This document shows, piece after piece, positions 1 to 10,892 of a DNA stretch of 64,000 nt. The translations under genes and the position numbers were made by a program. Every line of letters begins with the position of its first letter. Position 1 is the first letter of the stretch. Under the pieces are notes generated by a model. That model searched no databases and was not told the origin of the DNA. It was given only the letters and a program-made list of their open reading frames with translations. Source of the DNA: Tretioscincus oriximinensis (Eukaryota > Chordata > Lepidosauria > Squamata > Gymnophthalmidae). The stretch covers positions 2,158,819-2,222,818 of the forward strand of contig JAJVDF010000159.1 of the NCBI GenBank assembly GCA_022410635.1, written 5' to 3'.

Positions 1-116
1 CTTCTCCTTCTCCTTCTCCTTCTCCTTCTCCTTCTCCTTCTCCTTCTCCTTCTCCTTCTCCTTCTCCTTCTCCTTCTCCTTCTCCTTCTCCTTCTTCTCC
101 TTCTTCTTCATTCCTT
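1..116. repeat. (CTTCTC)n microsatellite
   Basis: Near-perfect CTTCTC hexamers from the first base to about 92, degrading to CTTCTT units. It continues beyond the left edge of the window. The same unit forms the tail of the tSINE-2 copy ending near 15963, so this may be the tail of a SINE lying outside the window. Confidence 0.97.
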
Positions 117-249
117 CTCAGAAATCTCTGAAAATTGCTTATTGATAACACCCTCCTAGAATCCATGAGCAACTGTGAGTATCCAACAAAAGGGAATAAA
201 ACAACGTATTGTCTTGAGTTCCTAGAAAGAAACATGGAATATAAATTCC

Positions 250-470
250 ATAAAAGAAGAAAAAGAAAAAGGAGAAAGAAAAGGAAAAGGAGAAGAACTG
301 GCTTCTTATATCCTTCTTTCCTCACCCAAGGGGCTCAAAGTGGTTTACAAGCTATTTTTGTCCAAAGTCTTACATTCTGTTTTCCCCATCACATTGTGAA
401 TGCTCACTTTCAAACAGCTAGGTTGGCTTACACCTCTCCATGGTAGGCCCGTAGGCCTCGAACAAACAGC
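250..470 (-). mobile_element. tSINE-2 fragment, 3' part
   Basis: Read on the minus strand this is the body and 3' tail of tSINE-2. A purine-rich tail lies at 255-297, followed by the segment resembling 'CTCACCCAAGGGGCTCAAAG' and the later 'CAAACAGCTAGGTTGGCT'. It matches the better copy at 14385-14700. The tRNA-like head is missing or too diverged. The overlapping plus-strand reading frame is an accident of the tail. Confidence 0.7.
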
Positions 471-894
471 CGTTCTGTTGAAGGGCCTGTTCTTGACTTC
501 TGCACTACTGTACCTCTATTAATACTATTAATATTAATGCTAATATTGATATTTTAAAAGACCACCAGAGATACTTCTGACATAATCATACCTCTCTCTG
601 GTGGGTCACCTTAGGCTGTGTCAGCCCCACAGCTGCAACAGCTCCATGGCTCGGACAGAAATGCACATGATNGGCAGCGGTAAGGGGATTAATTTAGAAT
701 CCCCATCATGGCAATTGGCCAACAGCATTCATTTGAGGAGATTGACACAAATTTGTTTGAGGTGAATTGCCACNACACAGTTTATTAATATACAGATATT
801 TGCTTACTGCATTTGTTACACTTTCTGTTGAGGTAGCTGTATTTTAACTCTATTTCATAACCTCACTCCTCTGTTTATAATTTCAAACGCAAGA
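471..894. other. no recognised feature
   Basis: AT-rich sequence with short ATTAAT runs near 515-560. I see no coding, RNA or repeat signature. Confidence 0.5.
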
Positions 895-1118
895 ACCTAA
901 GGGAAGCCTTTCTAGATCAGATCACAGGCCATCTAGTCCAGCATCTTGTCTCACACAATGGCCACCAGCTGCTTCTGGACTTAGCAAGCAGAAGACAAAG
1001 GCAACCTGCTCTTGTTTCTATGCACGGAGACATCAGGTCTCTCCATCCTGGAGTCAGTAGCTAGGCCTTTGATACACTTGTCCTCTATGAATTAGCTGAT
1101 CCTTTCTTCAGGAACGTA
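895..1118 (-). mobile_element. CR1-type LINE 3' end
   Basis: The reverse complement contains 'GATGCTGGACTAGATGGCC' and 'CACACAATGGCCACCAGCTG' (given here in plus-strand sense), the hallmark end of the CR1-type family seen many times in the window. The terminal octamer repeat is decayed to one unit. No reading frame survives. Confidence 0.7.
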
Positions 1119-2195
1119 TATGCATGTGGAAGAGATCAATGCAGACCAGAAGAGCATTGTAGTTTATAGGCAAATTACAATGCTCTTCTTGTTTTTTCTG
1201 CTTTAGTCCAGTTCTTCAGGACCAGAGATTAAAAAGTCTCACAAAATACCTACCTTGTTGCCTTACATAGACCAGTACTTTTGGACGTTGTCATCAAATC
1301 AAACACAGTTTCTGGTCACCNTATGGAGAAATGCTAAATGTCCCGATTTGTTCCTGACAAGGTCGCAGTTCTTTTGAAGACAGTCAGTACTATCATTAGA
1401 TAAAGAAATCGAAGGATGACATCTTCTGGACATTATTGGTATTAGGCGGAAAGAAAACCTACATTTTTCTTGCTCTTTGGCTATAAATAATGCATGAAAT
1501 TAAGTTTCTGTTGAAATAAACAGCTGCTACCTGCTCATTTACACTGCAGGCTTTAGGATCTGTAAAAAGGCTCCTAGCTGCTAAAAAGTGCTGAGTTTTT
1601 ATTTCAGTAATTCTGTAGAAGGACGCTTTGATTTTGCATCTTCTGAAGGGGGGGGGGTGCACATCATTTGTGTAATTAGAAAACTAAAATTAATGAGCAT
1701 CTGTGAGGGTTTCAGAAGAAGGTTTTACAGGGGTATTAGGTAGAGTTCCCACATAAAAACTGGGATAGAGCTTTGCAACATTAATGGTTGTGAAAAGGCA
1801 ATTTCTCCCCCAGGAACAGTAGGCATTAGAAGCTGAACCAGGTGAAAAGTCTTCCCTTCTATAGCTCCAGCCTACATTTTTATGAGGGAACCCTACTACT
1901 GAGCCATTTTTGCAGAAAGTTTCATTTGCTATGTATNTTTCTATCAATATGAACATTAACAATGATTTCTATACATGAAGGTGTGGCATTATTCTCCAAG
2001 AGCAGCAGAAGACTATGGCTAAGATGAATGTTCTGTGGAGATGATTCTCAAGAAGGATTCAAGGAAATGGGAAACGAATGAGCAGCAGAATGCAAGACAT
2101 AAGAACATGAGAGGAGCCACCCCTAGATCACAGACCTGATATTTCTCAGGCAAAATAACTCCATCAAAAAACAGGTACCTCTTAAGTTCCTGGAC
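1119..2195. other. unassigned sequence with two small dispersed motifs
   Basis: No coding or RNA gene is seen. Positions 1203-1228 carry the motif TTTAGTCCAGTTCTTCAGGA, which recurs near 36222, 40146 and 56093. Positions 1800-1870 resemble a dispersed segment also seen near 18035, 36505 and 43500 (CTCTTCTATAGCC type). A run of nine G lies near 1650. Confidence 0.45.
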
Positions 2196-2199
2196 TCTG

Positions 2200-2660
2200 G
2201 ATCCACATGCAGCCCTTTCATTGCATCCAGGCAGCAGTCAGTCACCTTAACTGTACCACCTCATTCAGATGGAATGGAGAGATAGAGTTGGGTATCATTA
2301 GCATCCTAANGCATCTCAATCCTAAACTCTTGATGACCTCACCCAGTGGCTTCATATATATGATAAAGAGCATGAAGAGAAGACTGCCCCCTGGGGAACT
2401 CTACAAGAACGTTCCCAGGGAAACGATCAAAAGTGTCCCATTGNTCTTTTCTGGAACTGACTATTGAGATAGGATGAGAACCACCATAAGCAGTGCCCCC
2501 AAGTCCCAATCCCACAAAGCTGTTCCGGCAAGATACTATGGTCAATGGTGTCAGAGGCTGCTGAGAGATTAAAAAGATTATATATTTCAAAGAAGATTGG
2601 GAGTGTTTCCCCAATATAACTGGCTGCAAGACTAGATTTCCCTAAATTCTTAAGACAGGT
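2200..2660 (-). pseudogene. LINE reverse transcriptase fragment (LINE-X type)
   Basis: The minus strand encodes the remains of a non-LTR reverse transcriptase. A piece reading LGLGGTAYGG sits upstream of a PxG-type motif (FPRGQ, close to the catalytic palm PQG) followed by a LYHIYEATG-like stretch. The next step, where the conserved A/YADD box would lie, is decayed (near 2290-2310) and crosses an N. This order is typical of L2/CR1/Rex-type elements that copy their RNA at the genomic target site. It is only about 150 codons, has frameshifts and cannot be functional. It may derive from the same family as the LINE-X ends elsewhere in the window, but that link is inferred. Confidence 0.68.
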
Positions 2661-3084
2661 TTCTCATAAATTGAAACATACGGATCCAGCACTTTCAACA
2701 TTGGTTTTTCTAATAAAAGCTGTTATCTTACTTACTCTGTATGATATCTGTCCACCTCCTTTTCTTCTCATTGCATTTACTTGAAAAGCAAGCTGATCAA
2801 TAAAGATATAAAAAGGCAGTGAGTCTAATAGTAGGAAATAGTAGAAGAGATAATTCCCTTCTGAATCTTTATTAGATTGTGAATCTCCACAGAGTAAAGC
2901 TGTAAAAGCTTTATGAATTTTTAATTTTGCAGCTGGATATCTGAAAAGGTTTGANGAGGTCATTTTTTTCCTTCATTTCCTGATTGCCAAGAGAGAAAAG
3001 ATAATAGAGCATCGTAGGACCAAACTGGTTCACAATATTTAGTCAAAACCCAAATTCTAGGTCAGCAAAGATTTGGACTCTTTT
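2661..3084. other. no recognised feature
   Basis: AT-rich sequence with no recognisable coding or repeat signature. Confidence 0.45.
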
Positions 3085-3345
3085 CTGTGTTACTTTCATG
3101 CTGCAAAGAAGGAAAAGAAGGAGAAAGANAAGGAGAAGGAGAAAAGTTGGTTCAGAAAACCCAAAGCACTTTACTTAACTTTCTNCTTTTCTCTTTGCAA
3201 TGGACACTTTGTGGAATTGAAAGAGCTCTGAAGAACTGTGAAAAACCCAAGTCATCCAGCTGGCTCCAAGAAGTGCATAACTGAATGGGAGACCACCATA
3301 TAAGAGACTGACACCCTAACCACAAGATCAGATCTCAGCTCTCCA
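3085..3345 (-). mobile_element. tSINE-1, diverged copy
   Basis: The minus strand of tSINE-1. A polypurine tail at 3105-3150 is followed by 'GAGCTCTGAAGAACTGTG', 'CATCCAGCTGGCT' and the decayed tRNA-like head at 3310-3330 (ACCCTAACCACAAGA). Roughly full length but strongly diverged. Confidence 0.72.
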
Positions 3346-3404
3346 AATCAAATCAAAATTTAAATTCAGAAGGAAAAAAGAATGAGACACAAGGTAAAAC
3401 AAGC

Positions 3405-3555
3405 ACAGATAGTTCAGTCGCTTAGGAAACAGTCTCTAATCTGGGAGATAGGGTTTTGAAACCCNATGTCAGACNTGGGGAAGGGTGAGCACCTTCCACT
3501 AGCCTCTAGCTCTTGCCAACACAGCTATTCAAAAGCATGAATTGCATAAGAACTA
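3405..3555 (+). mobile_element. tSINE-2 head fragment
   Basis: Contains 'GTTCAGTCGCTTAGGAAAC', a B-box-like 'GGGTTTTGAAACCC' and the body segment 'GAGCACCTTCCACTAGCCTC'. The 3' half is missing. The tRNA-like head corresponds to RNA polymerase III promoter boxes in this SINE class. Confidence 0.78.
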
Positions 3556-3589
3556 TTGCTGATCAGTACACAGGTACTAATTTATAAGT

Positions 3590-4005
3590 GACTAATGGAA
3601 TTAGCCAGTCATAGTGCAACAAGTGCTAGCCCCTCCTCCCCCTTGCTCACATCCATGCATCTACACACACACACACACACACACCCTCCCCTTCCTTCAC
3701 TTGCTGCTTCTTTCTTTCATTCCTTCTTTCATTCCATTTTCCTTTTCTTCTTCTTTTATCCTTTCTTTGTCACCTTTCATTTTTCTTCCTTATCTTTCTC
3801 CCTTCCATTTCTTCTTTCATCCATTCCTTCATCTGTTCTTCCTTTCCTTCTTCTCTCCCTCCCTCGTTCCTTCTTCTTTCAATTCCACTCTGGGAGGTGC
3901 CAAAGTTCCAAACCCTGTCATTGGTCGTTATACCTCAGAATGTTGGACTCTTTGATACTTTTATTATTTGTACAGATTTCTACAGTTCTCTAGTTCTACA
4001 GGTCA
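3590..4005 (+). repeat. PPy repeat copy A
   Basis: First of three copies of an unnamed dispersed repeat, the others being 8445-8860 and 39320-39635, both minus. Its left edge shares GGAATTAGCC with copy B. Next come CCCCTCCTCCCCCTTGCTC, a (CA) run at 3663-3684, about 200 bases of almost pure pyrimidine, then the conserved right edge CCCTGTCATTGG with TATACCTCAGAATG. The long plus-strand reading frames through it reflect the absence of purines, not a gene. Confidence 0.78.
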
Positions 4006-5516
4006 GGAAAAAAGGACAAAGATTTTGGCATCTTCAATGGGAATCAAATGAATATGTCAAAAAGAAAATTTTAGCAGTGCTGAATAAGTGGCAGGATTAT
4101 GTCTTAACGACATAAATATAGCATGCAAAGTTTTCATTCAGGTGAAACTTGCCCTTGGGTGGCATTCTTGCTCTTCCTGTTCCATGTTTTGGAACTAAAC
4201 ATGGGCTGCCTCAAGAAATCACTTATTCACTTATTTCTTGCCCTATAAATATTTCTTGCCCTATAAAACACTGCCTGAACTGCTTTATTCAGGAACATCC
4301 AAACACAGCAGACTAAACGATATCTGAATGTGTCTTCAGCGGAGCAGCTTTTCAATAAGAGGAACCCTGCTAGTCTGGCATTCTGATCTCACATAGCCAA
4401 CTAACAACTGCTTATGGGCATCTCAAATAGAAGATAATGCTGACATCCACACTTTCTCATGATTCCTTGCAAACTGCCTTTATAGACATCGTTCTTTACT
4501 TCCCAGCCTGGAAATTCTAGTAGCTATTGATGCATTCATCTTCCACAAATTTGCCCAGCCTTTTCTTTGTCCCCACCTCTTCTGGAAGTAATGTCTATAG
4601 ATTGGTGACCCTCTGGGTGGAAATTCGCAAATGACTTCTGAATTTCAACAAATATTTATCTCGTATCAAGGTTGCTGTTTCTTTCCTGTCCCTACATTCT
4701 GGTCCCACTTTTTATCTATGACTCCCGCTTAGACAAATCACAGCTGCCAGGTTTGTGGATTGTTCCTTTGAGATTGTGTTTGCTGGAAGCGAAAGGAGGT
4801 CAGCGAGAATGTCTCCCTTGGAAAGCCCCTGGCCAATTCAGTGTGCCACACATCACAATGTTGAGTGTCACACTGAAGGAGAAGATGACAGCCTGTTCTT
4901 TTGCATTAGCTTCTGCTTTCCATTCATATAGCGAAAGGAAGATGGTCACAGTCAATCCAGATGTATACCTAAAATGCACCTCAAGAGAGGCATTTCTAAA
5001 GTCCATTACTAAGCAAAGCAAGGTGGAGGCAAAACAAATTTACGCTATAGTAGGTTGGAGCAATTTATTCAGAGTCCAAAGCAGAAGATGTAGATGATTT
5101 GTTCGCTCGCTGGTACAATGTTATATGGACCTTTCCAGATGACATAGCTTAGCATGGCTCAAGGTCAGCAAACCTCTCACCCCAAGACCATCAGAAAAAA
5201 CTATTCTGAAACCACTCTGGATTTGGGATAGGGAATGATCGACACCTAGAATTCTGGGTATGAACCATGTATGTGACCTAAATTCTGGATCCATTTCCAG
5301 TGGTTCCAAGAAACAAGGGGAAGTGTGTACAAAAGGAGGGTGTGTGTTCTGCAGTAGGGCTGGAGTTGGACACATACTTTTATGCCAAAGGATATTTTCT
5401 GAAGTTGCATTAAAAATACATGACTGACTTTAACCTAGATTTTTTTACCCTTACTATAGCACTGGATAGAAGAAGACCTCTACCAGTTTATATACCTTCC
5501 CTACTTTCCAGTACAG
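4006..5516. other. unassigned sequence
   Basis: No feature recognised. A 141-codon frame (4672-5097, plus) is longer than most here but shows no domain, signal peptide or splice context that I recognise, and the opposite strand is also open for 73 codons inside it. Two direct copies of 'ATTTCTTGCCCTATAAA' lie near 4232-4266. Confidence 0.4.
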
Positions 5517-5620
5517 ATATTTTTAATAGTTTAATTCTGTTTTTATTGTTAACCATCCTGAGACCTTCAGGTATATTGTAAGGCTATACAGAAGTACAAA
5601 TAAAAAACAAACAAATATAG
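5517..5620 (+). mobile_element. decayed LINE-X/tSINE-1 3' tail
   Basis: Contains 'CCTGAGACCTTCAGGTAT' followed by 'AGTACAAATAAA', the shared 3' tail of LINE-X and tSINE-1. Too short to say which of the two it came from. Confidence 0.5.
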
Positions 5621-5650
5621 CAGATATATATAGGTGTTAGGTTGGTGTTA

Positions 5651-6532
5651 GGTTCAGAATATATATTTTTCCCCATTATTTTTATTAACAAGTTTTATCT
5701 ACATTCCTCGTTAAGTCACATTTCCATAGGTCCATGGTTCATATTTGTGAAATTTGTCATAAAGGTTACATGTGCAGTTGTAACATTACATGCATTAATT
5801 ATACATAGCAAAAACGCACGTAAAAAGAAAATATTTCAAACTAGCCCACTATACAAAATATACATAGCAAAGCTCACAAAGAGCTTTAAACTCTTAGTGA
5901 AATGTACACCAATGTGGTCACTTCCTTGTACCATTTAAAAATAGAAAAATATATAACTGTATTGCATCATAACTAATATAGTATCTCCTAAACCCTTAGT
6001 TTTATTATTGACATCTCACCCCTCCCCAAATAACCCATCCACTGAGACTCAGACAAGTATATACCCCTTTGTTCATAGAATTATAATGATAATGAAAGAA
6101 CCTTATACAATTTATATAACAAACTTACAATTGGAAAATTAATCTTAACTTTATGCATTTCACATTTTCCCTTAATGAAGTCTCCAGATAATTCCTAACC
6201 TTTTCCAAATTTAATATGCATAATGTTATTTTGTCCAGGTTCCCACAGCTGAATATTCTAATGTTTCTTATAGCTATTGCCATGGTGTCTAATATATAGT
6301 CATGCTTACCAAAGTGCTCATTTATATAGTCTTTCCAACCCCTTAGCACTACTATTTGTGCACAAGAGATTAAAGTCATTAATACTTGTTAGATAGACAA
6401 TGTTATGGGGGATCCTGAGCTATGATAAATTGGACCTTCTAAACCTCCCTATATTATTGTCATTTTGTTTGTGAGTGCCATTTGGGTGTCCATCATGATA
6501 TTTATTTATTTTTCAACCTGGGTTCAGAATAT
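5651..6532 (-). mobile_element. L1-like LINE, 5'-truncated, with target duplication
   Basis: The segment is bracketed by identical 12-mers GGTTCAGAATAT at 5651-5662 and 6521-6532, consistent with a target-site duplication. Inside, the minus strand encodes a stretch containing VVLRGWKDYINEHF, which resembles VVVRGWKEKEKWTIELW in the plus-strand L1 at 50860-51890. The rest is AT-rich and non-coding. I infer a truncated L1 3' end inserted in minus orientation, but a clear poly(A) tail is not preserved. The flanking sequence (5630-5650 and 6533-6572) looks like an older PLE 3' end, which would be the target. Confidence 0.62.
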
Positions 6533-6572
6533 CTAACAAGGGGGTCTCATAGCATCTTAGAAACTAAGGGTG
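6533..6572 (-). mobile_element. PLE 3'-end remnant
   Basis: The reverse complement matches the PLE ending seen at 45430-45470 (TTAGTGTCTAAAATGTTACA type). Together with about 5630-5650 it is the probable target interrupted by the L1-like insertion. Confidence 0.4.
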
Positions 6573-7485
6573 CATCCAAATGACTGGCTTTTTTAATGCT
6601 TAATATATTGGAATAAATAACTTACTTGGTTGTTATCGGGAAGTCTACAACCTTGAAGAGCTTTGCCTTTCTTCCCCATGAATTTGCTTACCTGTCCCAG
6701 AGACCCCTGCAGTAAATTGTAGGGTGCAATTGGCTGATGAGTTCCCTTAGTGCTAAGAGGCTGGTTTCATGGGAAAAAAGCATCACTTTTAAATTTATTT
6801 TACAAAGCTGCAGATAGTTTTCCTTTAAATACTGTCATTGTTTTTTCTTGTGGAAAAAGCAGTTAGTGGAGTCCTAAAGCCTTGACTGAAGCAAGGCAGC
6901 CAAAACATAATCTCAAGGCAAATTTTGGTGATCCTGGCAGCTATCGTCCTTTTATTTGCACTNAATGGTACCAGGAAAAAGAGCAATGGTACCCCTTCCT
7001 ATTGCTTCTATAGCCAGAACCCTGCAAGTTTCCCAAATTCACATAAAGCAGGAAATAAACCATGTGTGGATTACTCATGGCAAGAAAAAGAGACGCTGCT
7101 TACCTTTTTCTTGTCAGTTTTTTAGGTGCTGCAAGTCCCCTACAGGTGCATGAGAACTTCATTTGAAATGTTTATCCAGGTAACATTGTTGACCCATTTT
7201 TTCAGAGACTAAACCTTTCTACCATAATCACTAGTCTGATTTCTGTAAGTATTGTTGCCAGGATTAAAAGATTGGTTTGTCCTTTATACATTCCTGCCTG
7301 AATCACTAACAGTCTTTCAGATCTCAATCGTAACAGAAGCTGTCCAGGGTGCTGAAACAACACTGGAACTCTGGNGATGAAAGGGTAAAGATAAAATCTT
7401 TCTCTATACAATAAAGCCTTGACAGGGAATCATAAGAAATCACNCCACTAAAGAGGGGCATGAAGTGTGCCCCCCCCATTGAGTA
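6573..7485. other. no recognised feature
   Basis: Unassigned sequence without a coding or repeat signature that I can support. Confidence 0.45.
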
Positions 7486-7715
7486 ACATTCTGAGGTGTC
7501 AATTTCAGAGAAATATCCATGTTAGTCTTAGTAGAAAGTACAGCAAGGGGGCTTAGCACCTGGAGTCTAATAGGAGACAAGTAGGTGGCATATGCTTTTG
7601 TGGACACTTCTATTGAAGAAGAGGGTAGATGTGTCTACGAAAGCTCATGCTACCTACTTTTCTCCTGTTAGTCTCCAAGTGCTACAAGGCCCCTTGTTGC
7701 ACATTCTGAGGTGTC
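7486..7715. mobile_element. inverted PLE insertion with 15-bp duplication
   Basis: A 200-bp insert (7501-7700) between perfect copies of ACATTCTGAGGTGTC (7486-7500 and 7701-7715). The left half is the minus-strand PLE 3' end (AGAAATATCCATGTTAGTCT) and the right half is the plus-strand version (TCTACGAAAGCTCATGC, then GTTAGTCTCCAAGTGCTAC). The two halves form an imperfect palindrome with the junction near 7605. The hammerhead core near 7612-7650 is decayed (first C changed, stem II altered). Confidence 0.87.
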
Positions 7716-8444
7716 TACATTTGAAAGTATCTGCTAGTGAAAGAAAGAAGAAATGTCAACAAAATACCAACCAATTTTCAGTTTTTCATGCTATCACAGT
7801 TCAGGAATCCTTTGCAAATATTCCTAAGAGCAGGTTGTAGGTTTGATTTAAATACTACAGAGGTTTTTAAGAAATCTCAGTGGAATAACTAGACCTAAGC
7901 CCAGTTTGATCTTGGTACCGTGGAGAGCTAACATGAATTTCTTTCAATTCATGCCCACANCATTAATATTAACACAATGACTTCACACACTTGGATTCCA
8001 TAAAGCTCAGCAGCAATTTATACAAAATGTTCCGAAATGGTGTAGGATGATGGTAACTAAGGTGTATTTGTAACTGGGATGTGTATTTGCAAGATGTTTA
8101 TTAGGGACAATCCTAATGCAGAATTTTCCTGGTGACAAACAATGTATGGAAGAAAGGGAAAAAATAAACAATGTACCTTGTTGCTTCTTTTTGTGGGCAA
8201 AGTAATTGCACAATACATTATGTTTGTAGCTGCAAACATAAACGTTTAGACCAGATAGCGCAAAATGGAAGNTACATGACTGTAGCTATGCTCTATTTTT
8301 TGGCAATTACGATATAAATCAAAGAGTGTTTGTGTGAGTTTTGAGAATGGTGGGTTTTTTTTGCACTTGTTGGTCTACTGCTCCACGAACCAGTCTGCAA
8401 GTCTTCCTTCTGCAATTNATTAGTACATATAATAAAAGGCTTGT
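7716..8444. other. no recognised feature
   Basis: Unassigned sequence; no coding or RNA signal identified. Confidence 0.45.
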
Positions 8445-8860
8445 GGAAGAGTTCAACATTCCAAGGTATAATGACAGAGCTCGGAANTTTTGCAGCCTCC
8501 AGAGACCAGAATCCCAGGTTGGAAACTGGCTAAAAGACAAAAGACAGAGGAAAGAAATAAATGGGACAGTTCCCAGGGTTCAATACTGGGACCAATATAG
8601 GGAAGAAAAGGAAGGAAGGAAAGGAACAACAAAGGAAAATAAAGATGAAAGATAAAGAAGAAAAANTAAAGGAAGAAAGAAGGAAAGGAAAATAGGAAGA
8701 AAGAAGGAATGAAACAAAGAAGCAGCAAATGAAAAAGGGATGNAAGGGGGCAAGGAATGGAGTGGGTGGAGACATGGATGGGAGCAAGAGNGGGGAGGGC
8801 TAGAGCTCATTGCATGATCGTAACACAACAGGCTAATTCCACTAGTTTAGTATAGAGAAG
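8445..8860 (-). repeat. PPy repeat copy B
   Basis: Minus-strand copy of the PPy repeat. The plus strand is nearly all purine from 8600 to 8790. On the minus strand the left edge reads GGAATTAGCC, then CTAGCCCTCC, a polypyrimidine core, and the right edge CTGTCATTATACCTTGGAAT. It carries about 80 extra bases (8475-8570) before the right edge that copies A and C lack. Confidence 0.8.
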
Positions 8861-10675
8861 ACCAAATTCCACCCTAGACTGAGCAGAACACTTGAAATGG
8901 CATCCTGGTCTGATCTGTTAACTGATAGACCTCATTTTCTAGATATTTTAGTATCCTAGAGNTAGTATATCAGACCTATTTTAGTGATGCAACATGTTGT
9001 GCCNCCAAAATGAGTTCCCCAGGGTTTTGGTGGCTGGAAACAAAGGTCCCTGACCTCAGGAGTTTTCAGAAACTCCTAGTGATAGCTCTGCAGTTGCCAT
9101 GAGTTTTGAAATCAACATGGGAACAGAAACAGAAGGGGCCCCTTCCAATGCAGATGACCTTGTGCAATCCAGATGCAAACCATTTCAGTTTGGGACAGAT
9201 TGCATTGGCCAATCTAGTAGAACCAGACCACAGAAGGTAAGCAAGGAAGTGACCTGGAGAGATAAATTGAGGTCCATTCTGCACTGAGGCTTATTCTGGA
9301 TTGTATCTCAGAATAAGGACTTGCCATCAGCATGCCAATGCAAATTACAGCAAGTCCCATGTAGAGCCTGCCTCACGCAGTACCACCATGCACATAGAAG
9401 TCCCAAAATATAATACAGAATAAGGTTCACTGCACCAAAAGCCCAAGAGAGAGAGAGGCACATCCATATGAGTAGGTTAAANCTGGTATTTATTTTAAAT
9501 CCAAACTAANCCAATTGCATCTCTACCCACACGTACCTCTGCACCTACATTACACCAGAGAGCATTTGTTTGCAGCTCCGTGTGCACAGCCTCCCGATTG
9601 GCTGCTCCCAATTCCCGCCTTCTCATCCTCTCCGCTCTCGCATGTGCACATCAAACAGGCTTTTTAATGGATAAATCTCCACTCTAAAATCAGATCAACT
9701 CTGCTATCTGTAAAACCTGCATCAAGGGGGTTTAAACCAAGTGGATTACGAAATCTACATACCCTATGAATGGGATATTTTATATTGTAATACATATACA
9801 CATAAATATACAGTTGAGCTACNTTGGGTTCGACATTCATATCTATTTTTTGTTGTTTGATACCACGAAAAGGGTTTAATTCCAAATTACTTTATGTTCT
9901 CTTCACTTTATATCATTTCTATAGCCAAAGGNGAAAGCTGGGAGGATTGTGTTTGAGATTTATTCTACCCTTCATTCTGGGAAGAGGAGGAGGAGGACCA
10001 AGTAGTATCAGTAAATGGGAAGGAGCAGCCATGNCAGCCGCAGTCACTGCCTGGTACATGTTCCTTTTCAGATAGGACACAATCAGCACCAAAGCAACTA
10101 CTCAGCTTGAACTGCCTTGTACTATTTTCATGCTAATTATTATTGGTTGCCCCCAGCTGAACTCCTCAGCAGCTGGGAACAGACTGATCTGATCAAGTTC
10201 TACTGATGGTGAAAGGAGCGCAGAATAACGACAACTTATCAAAGAAATCAAGGGCACAGTCAAGGGGGGTAATCTTTGGCTAATTGATGCCTGTCCTTGA
10301 AAAAAATAAGGGAAGACAAATTTTACAACGTCACATGTACATAATGCCACATGAAACACCATGGGCAACAACCAAGACATGAGAGAGACAGGAAGCAACA
10401 TCAACTCTGTTGTGGAATTCATTAAAATTGGTTTGGGTTTGCAAATTCCTACTATATGTGGTACTTGTATATTCAACAATGGAATATAGCTCAATAAGGG
10501 CGGAGGCTTTTATATGTTTTTGAGCACGTCTTTTTATTCACCTTTCTACCTGTGGGATTTGTTTAAATGTGGAAAGCTAGGGCATGAAAACCTAGGGGAA
10601 AAATGAGAGTTATAGAATAGAAATCTATTTCCAATCCGGACCACAGAATTATCTAACTTTGTTATTGTTGTTTTC
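8861..10675. other. unassigned sequence
   Basis: No supported feature in about 1.8 kb. It has a few G-rich runs (9980-10000) and short frames of fewer than 135 codons without recognisable domains. Confidence 0.45.
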
Positions 10676-10892
10676 AGTAACAAAGCCTAGATAACTTCAA
10701 AATAGGATTAGATAAATTCATAGAAATCAGGTTATCAATGGGAAAACAGGAAGTATTTATTACTGAGATACCATTTGCTTGAGACCGCCCTAGTGCAACT
10801 GGTGGCCCACTGNGTGGGACAGGATGCTAGACTAGATGGGCTCTGGTCCAATTCAGCAAGGCTCCTCTTACGTTCTTGTGTTCAAAACACTC
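10676..10892 (+). mobile_element. CR1-type LINE 3' end
   Basis: Shows the family sequence in order: 'GGATTAGATAAATTCATAGA', 'GATGCTAGACTAGATGGGCT' and 'GCTCCTCTTACGTTCTTGTG'. The terminal octamers are decayed. Only the last part of the 3' region is present, as expected for 5'-truncated LINE copies. Confidence 0.78.

Noticed and set aside
3595..3993. 132-codon Ser/Phe/Leu-rich frame resembling a membrane protein
   Set aside because: Pyrimidine-only DNA of the PPy repeat gives hydrophobic codons by composition.
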